Source of the DNA: Bacillota bacterium | GTDB taxonomy: Bacteria > Bacillota > UBA4882 > UBA10575 | Assembly (NCBI GenBank): GCA_003511465.1 | Contig: DOID01000121.1 | Location: 454 to 17,417, forward strand | Length of the DNA: 16,964 nucleotides | Reading direction: 5' to 3' | Shown here: in pieces, positions 8,190 through 14,979 of the stretch | How positions within the stretch are numbered: position 1 is the stretch's first letter | Layout of the letters: the number at the start of each line of letters is the position of its first letter | The notes under the pieces: model-generated | What the model saw: the letters and a program-made list of their open reading frames with translations, nothing else | Databases searched by the model: none | Told to the model about the DNA's origin: nothing | Position numbers and translations under genes: made by a program

Positions 8190-8963
8190 ATGAGCGCTCT
8201 CTTGAAAAAAATCTTTATTTCGCTGGCGATCATCGTCTGCCTTGTTGTGGTCGGGTTTTGGCTTGATCGTACTTCCTCTAAGGTGGCAGCGCCGGAAGGG
8301 GAAAGGGAGACTGTGCTCGCACCGGAGCTCGAGTGGGGGTCGTATGGTCGTTTTATCCAGGAAATGCAGAATTTACGCCAAAAAGTCCAGTGGCAGTTGG
8401 AAATACCAGGCCAGGTAAGTAGTGTTCCTCCATCGGAGGGAAAGGGTTTGTCCACAGCAACGGTGGACGAAGCTTTACGGCTGGAATTTGACCAGCGTCA
8501 GGCCTTGCTTGCCGACGAGCTTAGATTACGACGTCGTCTGCTTGAGATGAAGATTGATAATCAGGTCAAGCAGAAACAAAATCAGAACGATTACCGGATA
8601 AAGCAGTCTTTGGAGGAAAAAAGCCGGCAACAGGCTGCCGCATTGGCTGATTTTCAACAGCAAAAAGAGAAAGAATATTCATCAAAACTAGCTACTTTAT
8701 ATTTTCAGCTGGAGCTGCCAGAGCTAGCCTTGGATGAAAGAACACGTTTGCTGACGAAAATTACCGCGCTAAAACAGGAATTAGCGGAGGCGATTAACCA
8801 AAAATCGGCGGCTCTCAAGCTAGAGGAAGAGCAGTTCGCGACTGCGCAGCGACAAGCGGCCACTGCGGAGCTGGCAGCATACCGGAAAAAGCTTGAAATT
8901 GAGGGAGAAGCGGAGTTTCGCCGTGAACAACAAGAGCTTAAAGCGGAGTTTAGCGGCGAGTAA
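8190..8963 (+). CDS. Membrane-anchored coiled-coil protein of unknown function, between ompH and lpxD
   Basis: I do not recognise this 257-residue protein with confidence. Residues 8-25 are a single hydrophobic segment after two Lys, fitting an uncleaved anchor. Cys17 inside it does not form a lipobox. A short low-complexity linker follows. From about residue 90 to the end the sequence is charged and Ala/Gln/Glu/Lys/Arg-rich, predicting a long coiled coil broken once near LELPELALDERTRLL. The body would therefore extend into the periplasm. It sits 53 bases after ompH and 26 bases before lpxD, in a place where Proteobacteria have no gene. This suggests a second Skp-like holdase or a tether working with BamA or OmpH, but that is inference. 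The start could also be GTG 8163 or ATG 8175 (nine or five more residues). The coding call is firm; the function is open. Confidence 0.75.
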   Translation: MSALLKKIFISLAIIVCLVVVGFWLDRTSSKVAAPEGERETVLAPELEWGSYGRFIQEMQNLRQKVQWQLEIPGQVSSVPPSEGKGLSTATVDEALRLEFDQRQALLADELRLRRRLLEMKIDNQVKQKQNQNDYRIKQSLEEKSRQQAAALADFQQQKEKEYSSKLATLYFQLELPELALDERTRLLTKITALKQELAEAINQKSAALKLEEEQFATAQRQAATAELAAYRKKLEIEGEAEFRREQQELKAEFSGE

Positions 8964-8972
8964 AATAGATTT

Positions 8973-8979
8973 AAGGAGG
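8973..8979 (+). promoter_or_regulatory. Ribosome binding site of lpxD
   Basis: AAGGAGG lies 10 bases before ATG at 8990. A nearer ATG at 8982 is in another frame and hits a stop after six codons, so 8990 is the start. Confidence 0.75.
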
Positions 8980-8989
8980 AGATGAGCAA

Positions 8990-10018
8990 ATGGCGACTTT
9001 AGAAGAATTAGCGTCGCTGGTAAAAGGGAAGGTTGTTGGGGAGAAGGATCTTGAGATCACCGGAGTTTCCGGGTTAGATACTGCCCAACCGGGGGAGCTC
9101 TCGTTGATTGCGGCGGCGAAAGTTATTCCCGTCGCCCGCACAAGTAAGGCTGCGGCTTTTATCTTCCCTTCTAATTTAAGAGAGTTTAAATTTAAGGGGA
9201 TTGAGGTTGATAATCCACGCCTGGCTTTTGCGGAAATTCTGTGGCACTTCCACCCCAAGAAGACCTATCCGGAAGGCATACACCCTTCAGCGGTGGTAGG
9301 GGCCGATTTTAAGCAGGGCGTCGGCTGCCACATCGCTCCCTTAGTTTCCATTGGGGGGTGCGTGAAATTTGGCGAACGGGTAGTGATCCACCCGGGAGTG
9401 GTGATTCAGGATGAGGTCGAGATCGGCGATGATACAGAGATCAAACCCAATGTGGTTATTTGTTCCGGCACCAAGATCGGAAAACGGGTAATTATCCAAC
9501 CGGGAACGGTGATTGGTGGCGACGGATTTGGTTTCGAGCGCAACAATCAAGGGAAACACTTTAAAGTGCCGCAAGTTGGTGGTGTGGTGATCGAGGATGA
9601 TGTGGAACTCGGGTCCAATGTAACAATTGACCGTGCAACGACCGGTCAGACGGTAATTGGTGCCGGCACCAAGATCGATAACTTGGTTCAAATTGGGCAC
9701 AATGTGGAGATCGGCAAGGATAATATTATGGTCGCGATGACCGGAATTGCCGGTAGTACTAAGGTGGGAGACCGGGTAACCCTGGCTGGACAAGCAGGGA
9801 TTAACGGTCATATTACGATTGGGGATGATACGGTCGTTTTTGCCCGGGGAATGGTAATCAGCAGTCTCCCAGCGAATTCTGTTGTTTCCGGACAACCGGC
9901 GCGACCTCATGGTGAAGATATGCGCATTCAAGCGGCCACCGGTAAATTACCCGAATTATTGCGCACCATTCGGCAACTGGAAAAACGCGTCGCCGAATTA
10001 GAAGGCAAACTAAACTGA
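8990..10018 (+). CDS. lpxD: UDP-3-O-acylglucosamine N-acyltransferase LpxD
   Basis: This 342-residue protein performs the third step of lipid A synthesis, moving a 3-hydroxyacyl chain from acyl carrier protein to the amine of UDP-3-O-acylglucosamine in the cytoplasm. Residues about 1-100 form the N-terminal uridine-binding domain (ITGVSGLDTAQPGELSLIA). From about 103 to 310 the protein is a left-handed beta helix of hexapeptide repeats such as IGDDTE, IGKRVI and IGAGTK. GDGFGFE at about 177-183 is a family signature. His237 in QIGHNV aligns with the catalytic His of the family. The last 25 residues (LRTIRQLEKRVAELEG) form the C-terminal helix that packs the trimer. The length matches the family (about 340). 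fabZ and lpxA, its usual downstream partners, are absent; a structured gap follows instead. The presence of lpxD implies that the cell makes lipid A. Confidence 0.95.
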   Translation: MATLEELASLVKGKVVGEKDLEITGVSGLDTAQPGELSLIAAAKVIPVARTSKAAAFIFPSNLREFKFKGIEVDNPRLAFAEILWHFHPKKTYPEGIHPSAVVGADFKQGVGCHIAPLVSIGGCVKFGERVVIHPGVVIQDEVEIGDDTEIKPNVVICSGTKIGKRVIIQPGTVIGGDGFGFERNNQGKHFKVPQVGGVVIEDDVELGSNVTIDRATTGQTVIGAGTKIDNLVQIGHNVEIGKDNIMVAMTGIAGSTKVGDRVTLAGQAGINGHITIGDDTVVFARGMVISSLPANSVVSGQPARPHGEDMRIQAATGKLPELLRTIRQLEKRVAELEGKLN

Positions 10019-10021
10019 AAA

Positions 10022-10145
10022 GATATAAAATCGCAGAGATTAAGAATACTTTACCAATAAATTCAAGTCAGCGGAGAACACCATTCTCCCCCGCTAGGTA
10101 ATCGCTTACGCCAGCTACCTTAATGCCACGAAGTGATTTTATATC
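10022..10145 (+). ncRNA. Candidate structured RNA (three-way-junction-like fold), unrecognised class
   Basis: The closing stem pairs 10022-10034 with 10133-10145. It encloses hairpin A (AGCGG 10070-10074 with CCGCT 10091-10095, then AGAA 10075-10078 with TTCT 10084-10087, CCC bulged) and hairpin B (AGGTA 10096-10100 with TACCT 10116-10120, then GCT 10104-10106 with AGC 10113-10115). A and B abut directly, which would allow coaxial stacking. This is read by eye only; covariation in relatives is needed to confirm it. It may instead be chance pairing in A+T-rich DNA or a remnant of a small inverted-repeat element. Confidence 0.35.
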
Positions 10146-10231
10146 AAGGCTGAGAAAGTCGACAGACTGATATTTTCTTAGGTAAAGGTTTCCAAAGGGA
10201 AAGAACCCGGGTGGTTTTGTGCGCTTGATGT

Positions 10232-10252
10232 AGAAAACTAAACGGGTTTTCT
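10232..10252 (+). terminator. Possible weak intrinsic terminator or attenuator stem
   Basis: AGAAAAC (10232-10238) and GTTTTCT (10246-10252) form a 7-bp stem, 8 bp with the flanking T-G pair, around a 7-base loop. GTTATTTA follows, a poor T-run. The stem is low in GC. It could end the lpxD transcript or act as an attenuator together with the upstream fold. Confidence 0.3.
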
Positions 10253-10307
10253 GTTATTTAAGTTCTTACGGAACTGGGGCGTTTACAGCTAAAGGGGTTC
10301 AAAGCGC

Positions 10308-11384
10308 ATGAGGATTATCAACCGGTATCTGCTAAGTGAATATCTAACACAGTTTCTTTTTTGTACCGCCGGTTTTCTGGTTTTGCTGGTTGGTAATTTT
10401 CTTTTTGAAATCTCTAATTTCTTGGTGGATAAACGGGCTTCGTTCAGCGTCATCTGCTTGCTGGTTTACTATCAAATCCCCTATATTTTAATGGATGTTT
10501 TTCCGGCGGCGGTCCTCTTTGGCGTCTTCTTGAGTTTGGGCCGGTTCGCCCGGGAACGGGAACTGGATGTTTTGCGAACTGCTGGTTGTAGCTTTCCAGC
10601 CTTGGCGGGTCCGCTCTTGGGTGTGACTTTTCTGCTCTGTATTGGGGCTTTTTACTTTAACGATCTGGTAGTTCCGGCGGCTAATTATCGGTATGAACAA
10701 GAAATCAGAAGAATTGTCTACAAAGATTTTATCCCTTTTATCCAAGAGAATGTGGTGTTTAAAGGGCCTGACAACCGTTTTTTTTATTTGCGCCGCGTCA
10801 ACGAGCGGGACCAAACCATAGAGGGCGTTCTGATCTATCAGAATGATGATGGACAGCGCTTTCCTCGGTTGATTACGGCTGCTTCCGGGCGGATTGAAGA
10901 ACAGTTTTGGCACTTGAAATCCGGTAGCTATTACGAACTTGATCAAGACGGGTACATAACAACCGTTGCTGGTTTCACCGAATTAGTGGAGGATGTGGGG
11001 GAAGACCTCAGTATATTTCTGGGACAGAGTAAAGGCGTGGAAGAGATGAGTCGGGCCGAATTGAGAGCCAATATGACGCTCTTTGAAAAAAGCGGACTCA
11101 GTATTTCCTCCTTTGCGGTGAATTATCATCTCAAGGTGGCGCTGCCCTTTGCCGGTTTGATCCTGGCCTTTTTGGCGATCCCTTTCGCCTCTTTGCTTCC
11201 GAAAAACGGACGGGTGCTGGGACCGGCGATTAGTCTCCTCTTAATTATGATCTATTATTTTGTGACGGTGCTCTTCCGGGAGATGGGCGTTTCTGGCCTG
11301 ATCGTTCCTTTTTGGGCAGCTTGGCTACCGAATATCTTCTTTTTAGCGTTGGGTTTGGTTTTATTGTTTAAGGTTGTGAAGTAG
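10308..11384 (+). CDS. lptF: LptF/LptG-family lipopolysaccharide export permease (YjgP/YjgQ)
   Basis: This is a 358-residue inner-membrane protein with AAAGGGG 10 bases before its ATG. Six membrane segments are visible, at about 12-38, 46-77, 95-120, 279-300, 306-328 and 331-357. A hydrophilic, beta-rich periplasmic domain (about 121-275) sits between segments three and four, which is the YjgP/YjgQ layout. RERELDVLRTAG at 82-93 corresponds to the conserved cytoplasmic coupling helix that contacts the LptB ATPase. The protein, as one half of LptFG, extracts lipopolysaccharide from the inner membrane and passes it to LptC. Whether it is LptF or LptG cannot be settled from sequence alone; the symbol is provisional. 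No second permease is in the window, so the transporter may pair with a distant gene or be a homodimer. lptD begins 2 bases after its stop. Confidence 0.88.
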   Translation: MRIINRYLLSEYLTQFLFCTAGFLVLLVGNFLFEISNFLVDKRASFSVICLLVYYQIPYILMDVFPAAVLFGVFLSLGRFARERELDVLRTAGCSFPALAGPLLGVTFLLCIGAFYFNDLVVPAANYRYEQEIRRIVYKDFIPFIQENVVFKGPDNRFFYLRRVNERDQTIEGVLIYQNDDGQRFPRLITAASGRIEEQFWHLKSGSYYELDQDGYITTVAGFTELVEDVGEDLSIFLGQSKGVEEMSRAELRANMTLFEKSGLSISSFAVNYHLKVALPFAGLILAFLAIPFASLLPKNGRVLGPAISLLLIMIYYFVTVLFREMGVSGLIVPFWAAWLPNIFFLALGLVLLFKVVK

Positions 11385-11386
11385 GA

Positions 11387-13609
11387 ATGGATGGTAGGGT
11401 GAAGGTGCAACGAACAAGGTGGATTCTGTGGCTTTTGCTGTTGCTGGGGGGCACCTTGTTTGCTGTTCCCGTCCTCGCTGCCAAAGGCAGTTTAATCGCC
11501 GATCAGATCTGGGCTGATTATGAAAATGAGCAACTGGTCGCCCGGGGTCATGTGGTCTTCACCTATGAGGATTATGTAATAACCGGGGAGGAATTTTACC
11601 TTGACCTGAAGGAGGACCGGTTAGCTGTTCCCGGTTGGGTAGAGATCCAAACGGAGGAACAGACGATTCAAGGGAAAAACCTGGTCTTTTTCTTCAGCGA
11701 CGAACAAGGCTTCTTAGAGGAATTTGTACGCTATGCGGAAGCTGAGACCGGTGAACCGATGATCTTTAAGGGGCAAAATGGGGAAATCAACGGGGACGAA
11801 TTAATTTGTACCGGTTCGTCTTTTAGCGGTTGTGACGCCGAAAAGCCCCATTATCACCTTACGGCAAAACGAATGGTCTACTATCCTGACGATCGGATCG
11901 AATTTTATCAGGCGTCCTATTGGGAAGGGAAGCTTAAATTCCCGGCTGTTCCTAAGTTGGTCATTGGTCTGCAAGACCAGGAGAATGATTTCGACGAGTC
12001 CACTTTTGGATATAATGCGCAGGACGGCTATTTTCTGAAGATGGTATACCGTTATGCCCTTAATGGGGATCATCAAGGGAAGTTGTTGTTTGATTTGATT
12101 CAAGCCCGGGGAGTCGGGGAGGGGGTTAAACACTGGTTTCCGGTGGGGACAGGGAAGGAATTTTCGCTGAGTTTTTATCATCTGGATAATTTCTATAATA
12201 AGCATCACGATTACCAACTTCAAACCAACTGGCAGCAGGAGCAAGGATTACTCAAGTATGATGTGGGCGGGAAGTATAATGATTTGGGTTATCCTGAGTA
12301 CGGGTTGAAAGGGAACTTTAATTATAAAGCGGAGCAGTGGCCGACGAGTTTCCAGTTCGAGACCGGACAGACTGGGGCAAAACCTCAGTTTTATCTATAC
12401 CCTTGTCGTCTCAATATTACTTGGCAACCGACGCGGCGGACCCGCCTTACCTACCGTAACAATCTTTATTACCGAGAAGATCTTACGACGGAACAGATAA
12501 TTACGAAAAAATACCAGAACGATTTTGAGTTGCGGCAGTCCTGGGATCTCTTCTCCCTGAAAAACTTCCAACTCACGGCCCGGATTAAACAGGATTATAG
12601 TTATAGCGATCGGTACCAAACCCCCTATTACCATGAACTACCGGCGATATCCTTAAGTACGCCGGCGATTAATCTGGGTTTTCCCGGCTATTACCAGGCG
12701 AACCTGGATTATCTCCGTTTGATTGAAATTAAAGGCGACGACGAAAAAGAGGGAACCCGGACTGAGTTACTACTCGCGCGGCGTCCGTTGGGCCGTAAAT
12801 TGTGGCAGTACGGGGGGTTTAGCCTGGATTTGGCTAATAGTAATCGGTTTCAGTGGTATCAGGCTGAAGGGGCTGAATACAAGCGACAGGCCATTTCCGT
12901 TGGGTTGACCGGTGCAGAGCGTTTTACCCCCCGCCTAACCTGGACCAACACGGTAAGTTGGGTTGAGGCTAAGGGTGAGGCGCCAACTACGGAATTTCCC
13001 CGGTTGGTTACTTCCTCCCATCTATTTCGTCCTGGAGGACATCTGGCCAGTGCATTGCGGTATAACTCGACAATCTTTACTGGTACCTTGAACGGGGGAT
13101 ATAACTTCAGCGCTTTGATTAATCCATGGTATCCGGTACAATGCGCTTTAACGTTTACGCCGTTTCCGCTCAACAGTGTCCGGTTGAATGCCACCTATAA
13201 TCTTAATACTGAGGAATATACTCAAGCTTACCTTACGACACGGGGAAGATATACTTCCGATCAGGGGACTAAGTTTACCTTGGAGGCTGATTATAACTTT
13301 TTACAACAGCACTGGGATCGGTTGGAGTTGGAAACGGCCTTACAATTTGCTTTAACTGCGAAGTTCAGTACTGATGTTAACTTGCGTTATAGTGTTTTCG
13401 GTGATGGGTGGGAGCAAGCGCGATTAGGATTAACTTATGACTGGCACTGTCGGGAATTATTCTTCGGGTATGATTTTAACCGTCTGGAGTATATCGTCCA
13501 GTGTCAGTATAAGATCTTTAAAGAGGCAGGTTTTGGCTATGGCTCCGGAGAACAAGGTTTTATGTGGACAGGAGCCGACCGGTGGGGAGGTCAAGATGGC
13601 TTTTGGTAA
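11387..13609 (+). CDS. lptD: LPS-assembly outer-membrane protein LptD (OstA/Imp)
   Basis: This is a 740-residue protein. A signal peptide (core about 13-27) ends at a VLAA-type site near residue 32. An LptA-like jellyroll (OstA) domain follows at about 36-140, with repeating strands such as LVARGHVVFTYEDYVITGEE. At about 149-180, GCDAEKPHYHLTAKRMVYYPDDRI matches the conserved link of LptD, where Cys, PHY(H/R)L and an A-(K/E)-x(3)-Y-P pattern are typical. The remainder to about 715 is beta-rich with aromatic girdle residues, fitting the large 26-strand-type barrel. LptD accepts lipopolysaccharide from LptA and delivers it to the outer leaflet. Six Cys remain after the signal (Cys141, Cys149 and four in the barrel). 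No lptE is seen. The length is close to the E. coli protein (784). The start is uncertain: ATG 11387 has a poor site, and GTG 11399 or 11405 are alternatives. The last 14 bases overlap lptC. Confidence 0.88.
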   Translation: MDGRVKVQRTRWILWLLLLLGGTLFAVPVLAAKGSLIADQIWADYENEQLVARGHVVFTYEDYVITGEEFYLDLKEDRLAVPGWVEIQTEEQTIQGKNLVFFFSDEQGFLEEFVRYAEAETGEPMIFKGQNGEINGDELICTGSSFSGCDAEKPHYHLTAKRMVYYPDDRIEFYQASYWEGKLKFPAVPKLVIGLQDQENDFDESTFGYNAQDGYFLKMVYRYALNGDHQGKLLFDLIQARGVGEGVKHWFPVGTGKEFSLSFYHLDNFYNKHHDYQLQTNWQQEQGLLKYDVGGKYNDLGYPEYGLKGNFNYKAEQWPTSFQFETGQTGAKPQFYLYPCRLNITWQPTRRTRLTYRNNLYYREDLTTEQIITKKYQNDFELRQSWDLFSLKNFQLTARIKQDYSYSDRYQTPYYHELPAISLSTPAINLGFPGYYQANLDYLRLIEIKGDDEKEGTRTELLLARRPLGRKLWQYGGFSLDLANSNRFQWYQAEGAEYKRQAISVGLTGAERFTPRLTWTNTVSWVEAKGEAPTTEFPRLVTSSHLFRPGGHLASALRYNSTIFTGTLNGGYNFSALINPWYPVQCALTFTPFPLNSVRLNATYNLNTEEYTQAYLTTRGRYTSDQGTKFTLEADYNFLQQHWDRLELETALQFALTAKFSTDVNLRYSVFGDGWEQARLGLTYDWHCRELFFGYDFNRLEYIVQCQYKIFKEAGFGYGSGEQGFMWTGADRWGGQDGFW
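13584..13590 (+). promoter_or_regulatory. Ribosome binding site of lptC inside the lptD coding end
   Basis: GGGGAGG lies 5 bases before ATG at 13596, within the last codons of lptD. This indicates linked translation of lptD and lptC, and it rules out the much longer upstream in-frame opening as the true start. Confidence 0.75.
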
Positions 13610-14231
13610 AAATAAGTTGCGGATCATCCTCATGATCCTCTTGGGATTAACGGGTCTTGTTTTGTTTTATTTCAGCCTCCGTCCGGTTGTTACCCCCGCC
13701 GTTGAAGAGGGGTCATTACCTCCGCAGGGCGTAACTTTTTTGGAGGGTCGTTACGAAGGGTGGGAAGGGACAAAACGGATCTGGTCTTTGGATGCCGAGG
13801 AGATTTTTCGCACGGCAGATGGGCGGAGGATTTCTTTCCAGGGGATTAAAGATATCCGGTTTTTTCAGGAGGATGGACGGGCCCTTTTCGTCCGCGCCGA
13901 TCAGGCGGTGTTAGATCTTAAAAGGAACATTCTCACCCTGGATCGGGTCGAGGGCGAGTTGAATGGGGGCGAGCTGCTGACCGACAAGATGGAACTGAAT
14001 CTTGAAGCGAAGACAATCAAATGCTCCCAGCCCCTCTCTTTAGTGAAGGAAGAATTGCAACTCGAGGCGAAACAGATGGAAGGGAATTTCCAGACCGAGG
14101 AGTACCGTTTTTTTGAAGATTTGGCTGTCGTGCAGAAGAACCACCGCTTCTGGGGACGCTCTTTTGACTATTACGCCAAAGAAGACCGGTTTGAAATTCA
14201 AGGGGCCGTGGAGGTTGAATTACAATTATGA
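13596..14231 (+). CDS. lptC: LPS export periplasmic protein LptC
   Basis: This is a 211-residue protein. Residues about 9-28 are one hydrophobic segment after Lys/Arg, the N-terminal anchor typical of LptC. Residues about 50-205 form a beta-jellyroll pattern of repeating strands, including RYEGWEGTKRIWSLDAEEIF, RNILTLDRVEGELNGG and FDYYAKEDRFEIQGAVEVEL, as in the DUF1239/OstA fold. It takes lipopolysaccharide from the LptF/G permease and hands it to LptA. The ATG at 13596 is chosen for its GGGGAGG site; the frame is open further upstream (from 13437), but that stretch lies inside lptD and has no ribosome site. It overlaps lptD by 14 bases and lptA by 4 (ATGA), so the three are almost surely translated together. 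The sequence is too variable for motif proof; fold, size (E. coli 191) and position carry the call. Confidence 0.85.
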   Translation: MAFGKNKLRIILMILLGLTGLVLFYFSLRPVVTPAVEEGSLPPQGVTFLEGRYEGWEGTKRIWSLDAEEIFRTADGRRISFQGIKDIRFFQEDGRALFVRADQAVLDLKRNILTLDRVEGELNGGELLTDKMELNLEAKTIKCSQPLSLVKEELQLEAKQMEGNFQTEEYRFFEDLAVVQKNHRFWGRSFDYYAKEDRFEIQGAVEVELQL

Positions 14232-14941
14232 ATAGGCGAAGGATCATTTTAGTTGGGGGCGTAATGGCGCTAATGATTACCCTGGTGTATCCGGGACTGC
14301 TTTCGGCTGCCGAAAAAGGGATCTTCAAAGGGATTGACCGTTTCTATGGTGATACCGACGGTAAGCGGATGTTTATGGAAGGAACCAATTTAGAGTATTT
14401 TCAGGGGAAAACCCATCTACGCTTTGGGCAAGCGGAAATCAGAGAGACGGATGCCGGTTCCCGGGAAATTATCTTCCAAGGAGCGGTGTATTTAACCCAC
14501 GAAGAGCTTAAGGTCACTGGGGACTGGTTTACTTATAATACCCAAGATGAAAGCGGGACCTTCACCGGAGAAGTGGTTTTGGAGCGGGACGAAACCCGTA
14601 ATGAACAGGGAGAAGTAGAAAAAGAAGCGTTAAAACTCATCTGCGGCAGTTTATTTTTGCAAACAGCAGAGAAAGCTTTTGTCGCTACGGAGGACCCGGA
14701 GATTTACCATGCGGATTTCGAAGGGAGCGGTCAGACAATTAGTTACCGCGATGATGAAGATAAATTAACGATTAGCGGTGGCTTTCGTCTGCTGACCGAT
14801 GAAGACGAACTGGTGGGGGAAGAGATTTGTTTTGATTTACGGCAAAAAACTTTTGACGCTTGGCGCGGGGAGTTGCCGTTAGAAATGTATTTTGAGTTTG
14901 AGGAGAAAGACAAAGCTGATGGGGAAAAGACTGAGCAATGA
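14228..14941 (+). CDS. lptA: LPS transport periplasmic bridge protein LptA (OstA-like)
   Basis: This is a 237-residue protein that starts within the ATGA overlap with lptC. A signal peptide of three Arg, a hydrophobic core and an LLSA-type cleavage site ends near residue 27. The mature part has repeated strand pairs typical of the OstA/LptA beta-jellyroll, such as MFMEGTNLEYFQGKTHLRF, EIIFQGAVYLTHEELKVTGDW and GQTISYRDDEDKLTISGGF. These show the G-x-(V/A)-x(2)-T-x-(D/E)-x-(L/V) rhythm of the family. LptA forms the head-to-tail bridge between LptC and LptD. The sequence is longer than E. coli LptA (185), with an acidic tail (EKDKADGEKTEQ). The ATPase gene lptB, which usually follows lptA, is missing; yhaM comes next after 38 bases. 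Confidence 0.87.
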   Translation: MNRRRIILVGGVMALMITLVYPGLLSAAEKGIFKGIDRFYGDTDGKRMFMEGTNLEYFQGKTHLRFGQAEIRETDAGSREIIFQGAVYLTHEELKVTGDWFTYNTQDESGTFTGEVVLERDETRNEQGEVEKEALKLICGSLFLQTAEKAFVATEDPEIYHADFEGSGQTISYRDDEDKLTISGGFRLLTDEDELVGEEICFDLRQKTFDAWRGELPLEMYFEFEEKDKADGEKTEQ

Positions 14942-14979
14942 TAACCTAGGGAGAATGGTGGGAAAATGGGGGTTAGGCG

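Larger units (their letters stand above)
10019..10307 (+). other. 289-base gene-free region rich in inverted repeats, between lpxD and the lptF/G gene
   Basis: No open frame of meaningful length or good start exists here, and it is more A+T-rich than its surroundings. The main element is a 13-bp long-range pairing: 10022-10034 with 10133-10145, of which 11 bp are exact (GATATAAAATC with GATTTTATATC), followed by one G-U and one C-G pair. Inside are two back-to-back hairpins at 10070-10095 and 10096-10120. Further short hairpins lie at 10156-10167, 10189-10202, 10232-10252 and 10261-10275. The layout of a closing stem with two internal stems and then a terminator-like stem resembles a leader RNA or riboswitch. 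I do not recognise a known class. It may regulate the lpt genes downstream. Confidence 0.5.

Noticed and set aside
9341..9931. 196-codon open frame on the - strand inside lpxD
   Set aside because: It is opposite a certain LpxD gene, has no recognisable domain, and is His/Asn-rich in the way expected from the antisense of hexapeptide repeats.
10022..10145. Small mobile element (MITE) bounded by the 13-bp inverted repeat
   Set aside because: No target-site duplication flanks the arms and no second copy is in the window, so an RNA fold is the simpler reading, though a remnant cannot be excluded.
10124..10171. Possible 15-codon leader peptide in the lpxD-lptF gap
   Set aside because: No ribosome binding site precedes the ATG and it overlaps the 3' arm of the long inverted repeat; the peptide shows no run of a single amino acid typical of attenuators.
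10049..10187. 7-bp pairing CTTTACC (10049-10055) with GGTAAAG (10181-10187) as a pseudoknot
   Set aside because: Seven base pairs across this distance are easily met by chance, and the pairing crosses the better 13-bp stem; not claimed without covariation.
13437..13595. Long in-frame N-terminal extension of lptC starting at ATG 13437
   Set aside because: It lies wholly inside lptD and has no ribosome site. It would put about 50 unrelated residues before the membrane anchor, while ATG 13596 has GGGGAGG at 5 bases.
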